From Plantago ovata (taxonomy: Eukaryota > Streptophyta > Magnoliopsida > Lamiales > Plantaginaceae), in contig CM051456.1 of NCBI GenBank assembly GCA_028274465.1, forward strand, positions 91,994,753 through 92,058,752: a DNA stretch of 64,000 nt, given 5' to 3'. Positions 58,068 to 64,000 of this stretch are shown piece by piece. The notes under the pieces are model-generated. The model saw only the letters and a program-made list of their open reading frames with translations, did no database searches and was not told the DNA's origin. The position numbers were made by a program, and so were the translations under genes. Position 1 is the first letter of the stretch. Every line of letters begins with the position of its first letter.

Positions 58068-58817
58068 TTAGCTTAGGGCAATCTTTCTTCCAGTGGCCCT
58101 TGAGTTTGCAATAGAGACAAATCTCAAGTCGAAACTAGCCATCCTATGATGGCGCCCATTCTTGCCACCCTTCTTCCTTTTGGGTCTACGATTGACCCTT
58201 AGGAACTCGTTGGCAATGGGTTTCTCAGCAATCAACTCTGTTGCTACCCCGACATTGGGATTGTGAATAGATTGCAACAATCTTTGCACGATCAAGTTAA
58301 TGGAAGCCTTAGCTTCTAGCTCCAAGCCGTATCCAACAAGTTGTAAGAGGAAGTCAATCAATGACTTAACTTGTTCAGGCGACAGCTCTTCTGTCCCAAG
58401 TCTTTGGATAAGCATGATCTTGAAAGCTTCGAACCCTTCACACATCCTTGGAGTATCCAAGAATGAGGAGAGATATTTCACAATCTCATATGGTTCCTTG
58501 TCTCGACATGGTCCAACCATATTGTTAGACATAGCATTCAGCAACAAGTTCTTTACAAACTCGGCCTTTTCCACTGACATTTCATAATAGCAATCATAGG
58601 TTGCCGTAGTGAATTCAGTGGGAGGTGGAGGGATAGGTTCGTCCAAGACGTACTCAACCTCGTTGTACCATAGCACCTTTCGTACCTCATGGATCCAATC
58701 CACGTAGTTTGGTCCTGTTAGCTTTTGCAACTCCAAGTTGGCAACAAGCTCGGAGGACGGTATAGCCATTTCTAATTTCCTAAGGAGAAATAATATAGAA
58801 CGAAAATCATAAATCAA
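58068..58817 (-). pseudogene. Copia unit B gag
   Basis: MAIPSSELVANLELQKLTGP with NYVDWIHEVRKVLWYNEVEY and KRKKGGKNGRH; nearly identical to the unit A gag at 33801-34592. Followed by the damaged knuckle region. Confidence 0.78.
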
Positions 58818-60128
<1,311 letters not shown>

Positions 60129-60511
60129 GAACTGTGGTAGAAATCACTTTTTCAGGGACTCCTTGTCCATCAGTAGTTGGAATCTGAAAGATGTTGGCTA
60201 GATCAATCCATTTCAGGATGATTTGCACACCTTGAACTGTGGTAGAAATCACTTTTTCAGTGACTCCTTGTCCATCAGTGAGAGTTTGGAATAACACATT
60301 ATTGTAGAATTCCATGGCATCAAACATATTCACTTTCTTAGGGCGAGCAGTTATGAAGAAAAGAAGGCCTTGTTGATTTATCAAATTCAACGCGTCTTCA
60401 TTTTTCTCATCTAGTTCTTGTTCATAGAAGTATCTAATATACTTCTCCTTGGCGAATCCGCCCCATTGCATCATCTGTTCACACTTTGCAGTGTCAAGAT
60501 ATGCAGGCGGC
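60129..60511 (-). pseudogene. Second copy of the rearranged envelope-like piece
   Basis: Same doubled start (GAACTGTGGTAG, then a jump to TAGTTGGAATCTG) as 35784-36207. It runs to GATATGCAGGCGGC, where the E6 LTR begins, so the part that would reach ATTTT and an LTR is cut off. Confidence 0.78.
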
Positions 60512-61822
60512 TGATGAACGCGGATGTCGTGCTCCGAATTCAAGCAAATAAATTTGTAATTAGCCAAAGGCAATCCACAACTACAACGAAAACCGTAGTG
60601 TAGCAGTAGAATGACTCGAGTGTCGTTCTCTCAGGACTATAACTAGCTTTATCTATTTAATAAGAGAATATAAAACAGCAGACAGATAGCAAAAGGGGGT
60701 TTCTAGCAGATAATGGAGATTGGTGATAGTATGGTCCTTCTTAACATAACGGGTCGATAATCATGCATAAATTCCTCGGTCTTGCATAGAGATCTTTGAA
60801 TCAATCTAGTGTCCTGTTGCAAATATTAAGCACTACGAAGATAATTGGTCTGACAAGTCAATCACTATTGTCCTAATGTGTTCCGTAATTATTCAACACT
60901 ACGAAGATGATTGGTCTGATGGTCGATAAGTGTCCAATCATGCATAATAATTAATACACCATACGAGAATTTAGGCTGTGCCTGATCAACGAAATAAAGC
61001 AATGACACGGAGTATAATGCACGATATAGCCATTAGCATGATTATCTTCCCTTCGCTAAGAATTCACATACTACCACCAACGATAAGTTTAGCTACACAT
61101 AATAGGCATGCAATCAACAGAAATCATAGAAGAAAACATGTTGAAAGAATATAATAAAATAAGTAGAATAAAACTGTAAGATACAAAGTTACTGAAGGTT
61201 GTCAATCTTCGGATGATTGCGATCCTACGAGCTCTAAATTTCTATGAAAAAGTATCCCTTAAGCTACGGACCCCCAGAACAGGCTCTGGGAAGTCCCTAC
61301 CTAAAACTACAGAGAGAGGTGAGAAAGTAGGTCTCGAAAGATATGATTTTCGGAGAAAACTGAGCAACTATATATAAGCTTCGAATTACCACGGGGCGGT
61401 TCGCCCCACACGCCCGGCGGTTCGCCCGGTGTGGGGCGGTTCGCCCAGCTCCGCGGCGGTTCGCCCGGCGCTTTTTTCGCGGAATTCCGCGTTTTCGACG
61501 TGTTTTTGGATTTCTTCCCCTTTTCGAACTCGGTTTCTGACTTCTAGTAGCCTTCTAACCTCCAGATTCGGCTCCTAGACTCCAAATCCTATCCGGAAAC
61601 CTTCAGATACTCCAAATAGGCTTCTGGAACACCAATTCCTTGTCAACTTCAATATAATTGGCCGGAAATCTTCGAATTTCAACCGAAACCTGTAAAATAA
61701 AATCTAAAGGGAAACGTGACACTATTCTAATAAAATGCATTAAAATATAGCTAAATTATCATAGAGGATAGCTAAAATAGGTGAAAAAGACTCGAATGAA
61801 AGTGTAAAATACACATTCATCA
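60512..61822 (-). repeat. E6 3' LTR
   Basis: Plus strand TGATGAACGCGG to ACATTCATCA, 1311 bp. Holds four GC palindrome units (about 61393-61479) and TATATATA at 61369-61376. The largest LTR of this family here, mainly because of the palindrome array. Confidence 0.85.
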
Positions 61823-63345
61823 AACTCCCCAAACCGAACCTTTGCTTGTCCTCAAGCAACTAAGCTAGACTCTAATACAAAAAACATGCAAGACACAAAA
61901 TGGAGTCTCATGCCAAATAAAATGAACTAATCTACTGAATCTATCAAATAACATATGAACAAAAACCATATAAATCAAAGCATGAATATAGGTTGAAGAA
62001 TACCTCGATTGACTTATACACATCCACATAAGCACTTATGTCAAGACAAGATAGTCTCTCGTAACTTTCTCTACCTGGACCTAGTCAGTGACGACGTAAT
62101 GAAGCATGCTAAGATACGAATGGTTGTCCCCGTGCCTATGAAACTGAGGACTTACTGTTGTTCCACCATGTTAAGACTTTTCCTCAAAAGAGGTCGAACC
62201 AGTACTGGTTCTCATCAAACGAAGGAGGGTTCCCTATAAAAGATAACTCTCCCCTATTCTACCCATATCACAAGTAAAGTCTTAAGCTATTCACCACTCC
62301 CTGAATGGCAGGACGAGGGTGGTCTAGAACAGATGACACTTAAGACAAAAAAGATAAAAAAAAAAAAAAACAGGATTACAAATATTACAAGAATTGGAAA
62401 AGACTCAACACTTTGCTAAACTGCTATTTGGCTTTCTTTTTTGGACCCTTCTTTGATTTTTTGGGGTCTTTTCTTTTTTTTTCTTTTTTTTTTCTTTCCA
62501 GATTCTTTTTTCTTTTTCTCTTTTTTTCTGGAATTTTTCCTTTCCTTTTTATTCGATTTTTCTAGCCAGCAGTAGCATAACAAAAAGAGGAACAAAATGA
62601 CACACACGACTTCTCCAAACCTATTCGAAAGAATAGGTTGGAGTACAAAATTTACGGAAAAAGAAAAATAAACTCACGTTACGAAAATGAAAAACAGAAA
62701 CAAGTCTAATGATGGTGTAACCCCCTCCCCAACCCTATTCGGAAGAATAGGTTATAAACAAAGGATCACACAACCTCACACTATCTCCTTCCTAGGCATT
62801 TAGCAATCTCAAAGCATGGTGAAGACTTGTTGCCTCTTAGGTACATAATTACTCGGGAAAACAACCATAAGACCCTAACATGCATCATCCTATTATAAAG
62901 GCCTTCGTGAACCGCAGTAGAGGAAACACCACTAAGTGATGTCGAGACTACCATGCTTAACTAAGTGCAATACATAAATGTGACAAGCCAAGCGAGAAAA
63001 ACCTCAAACAAATTCATAGAGATGAAGCATACGATTAATGGCATAGTTGGTTGATCTACCCAATAAAAAAGTTCAAAAAATTCGGCAATAAACTCCATAT
63101 AAAACATGCAAGACTATCCTAAGATGAATGTAGTGAAATGCAACCTAAAAATCTAAGAAATCAGTAAACGTGCAAATGCAAATGCAAACGGATAAAGCAT
63201 GTGAGGTACTATACTCATCCTACCAATTCCAAGCTCCAAACTAACAACATCAGATCACTTAAATCCCATCCCCCCTCATGAAATTAACGCTAGTCCCTAG
63301 CAGTAAGAAAATGAGGAAATAAGATGTGATACTAGATGTTACCCC
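61823..63345 (-). other. E6 3' noncoding region
   Basis: No gene. The pyrimidine tract on the plus strand (62430-62560), GAATAGGTT pairs near 62620-62750 and the CCTAGG-adjacent block match E5 and E7 in inverse orientation. 63130-63345 matches the sequence just after E7 ORF2 (CCTCGGTCGGCTGAG at its edge). Confidence 0.6.
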
Positions 63346-64000
63346 ATGGTTTGGCCTCGGTCGGCTGAGTATGCTGCTTGTGAGTTATTGGGCCTGCTCT
63401 GGGAGCTTTATAGGTGGTTATCAGGTCTTCTGGTAAGCGTGGTAGTTTCAATTATGGCCCGGATAGGAACAACTCCTCACTTAGTATCATCATTGCCCGT
63501 ATGGCCTTCATTGTCACTACTGTCACGCACATCCTCACTAGTAGAGTTGTAGTGGCAGATAGAATTCTCAAGATTAGCCGCCGCTGTTATGGAATCCTCC
63601 ATCCTGAAGCCCTCCAATAGGATGTGAACTGTTGAAGGGGAAAGGGCAGTGGTATCAGGACCTCCCCCTCCAACGTTTTACACCACGAGAAGGTTTCAGT
63701 AAGCTGCTCGGATACTCAGAAGTCTTCTACCATTTTTTCCAATTTCGACCACATTCTCTACGGTGGATCCGACCGATATCTATATGATGCTCCCTTTAGA
63801 GGCAGGCAAGTGGCACCTCAACAAGGTGCTGGGTACCCATGTCATTATGTTTTGGAACCAAGCTAGCGCTTCGGAACCTTCTAGCCTCTTCGAACTCAAG
63901 ATTGAATCCATCGCGGCGAGAATCTCCCGGTGCCTTCCAGTTCACTCGAACTTTGCAGTCCTTGTGATGGAGCGCTGACGTAATAATGGTTTCTGTCCCT
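63346..64000. other. Unassigned end segment
   Basis: Balanced base composition, no long frame on either strand and no similarity I can see to E7 ORF2, which should lie here if E6 were like E7. GTGGTATCAGGACC near 63650 faintly resembles a copia primer site, but no LTR end adjoins it. It could be a different insert or a diverged second ORF. Confidence 0.3.

Larger units (their letters stand above)
60512..64000 (-). mobile_element. Athila-like element E6, 3' part, runs off the right edge
   Basis: A 3' LTR (60512-61822), then on the minus strand the polypurine tract (GGTTTGGGGAGTT), the shared 3' noncoding block, and sequence up to 63345 matching E7 54541-54790. It is inserted in the envelope-like piece of unit B. 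LTR ends match E5, in the opposite orientation. Beyond 63345 the similarity to E7 stops. Confidence 0.78.

Noticed and set aside
60511-60512. Inversion of the 27648-60511 block between the E5 and E6 arms.
   Set aside because: The flanks at 27648 and 60511 come from distant parts of the envelope-like region and do not restore a continuous sequence when swapped.
63646-63660. GTGGTATCAGGACC as a copia primer-binding site on the plus strand.
   Set aside because: Mismatches in the key bases, no LTR end beside it and no gag following.

Overview
This window is plant nuclear DNA made almost entirely of nested LTR retrotransposons. I find no host gene, rRNA, tRNA or CRISPR array. The mix of families (Ty3/gypsy Tat and Athila lineages, a Ty1/copia Sirevirus with an envelope-like region, and a second Ty1/copia family with ~2.1 kb LTRs) points to a flowering plant and a repeat-rich, probably pericentromeric, block. 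The species cannot be named from the sequence.

Left block (1-24861), all on the minus strand, is a stack of insertions. A Tat-type gypsy element (1-3933, running off the left edge) sits in the envelope-like region of a Sirevirus, S1 (3934-16782, with 5' LTR, gag, pol, spacer and envelope-like region). S1 sits in the 3' noncoding part of an Athila-like element, E3 (16783-21618). E3 sits in an older LTR of the same family (21619-22011). That LTR sits in the envelope-like region of another Sirevirus copy, S2 (22012-24861).

Middle and right block (24862-64000). A plus-strand Athila-like 3' end, E5 (24862-27647), abuts a third Sirevirus copy, S3 (27648-41139, minus). S3 is split by a copia unit A (29063-38308) flanked by the 5-bp duplication ATTTT. 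A partial copia unit C (41140-43821) is fused to a second large copia unit B (43822-60511). Unit B is split by E7 (48486-57341, plus), an Athila-like element with two LTRs, a primer-binding site, gag-protease and a second ORF but no reverse transcriptase or integrase. A minus-strand Athila-like element, E6 (60512-64000), runs off the right edge. Units A and B both end in the same rearranged piece of Sirevirus envelope-like sequence, so they are copies of one composite segment and not independent insertions.

Four observations stand out. (1) A GC-rich palindrome of the type GGGGCGAACCGCCCC is repeated a variable number of times just upstream of the TATA box in the Athila-like LTRs, and again inside E7 ahead of its second ORF. 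(2) The Sirevirus envelope-like region looks like its own transcription unit, with a conserved TATA box upstream and three short intron-like segments. (3) Units A and B share a composite junction that abuts a perfect 23-bp palindrome. (4) E7 looks like a recently active element that must borrow its enzymes. All elements are treated as fossils; most are broken and E7 is structurally the most complete.
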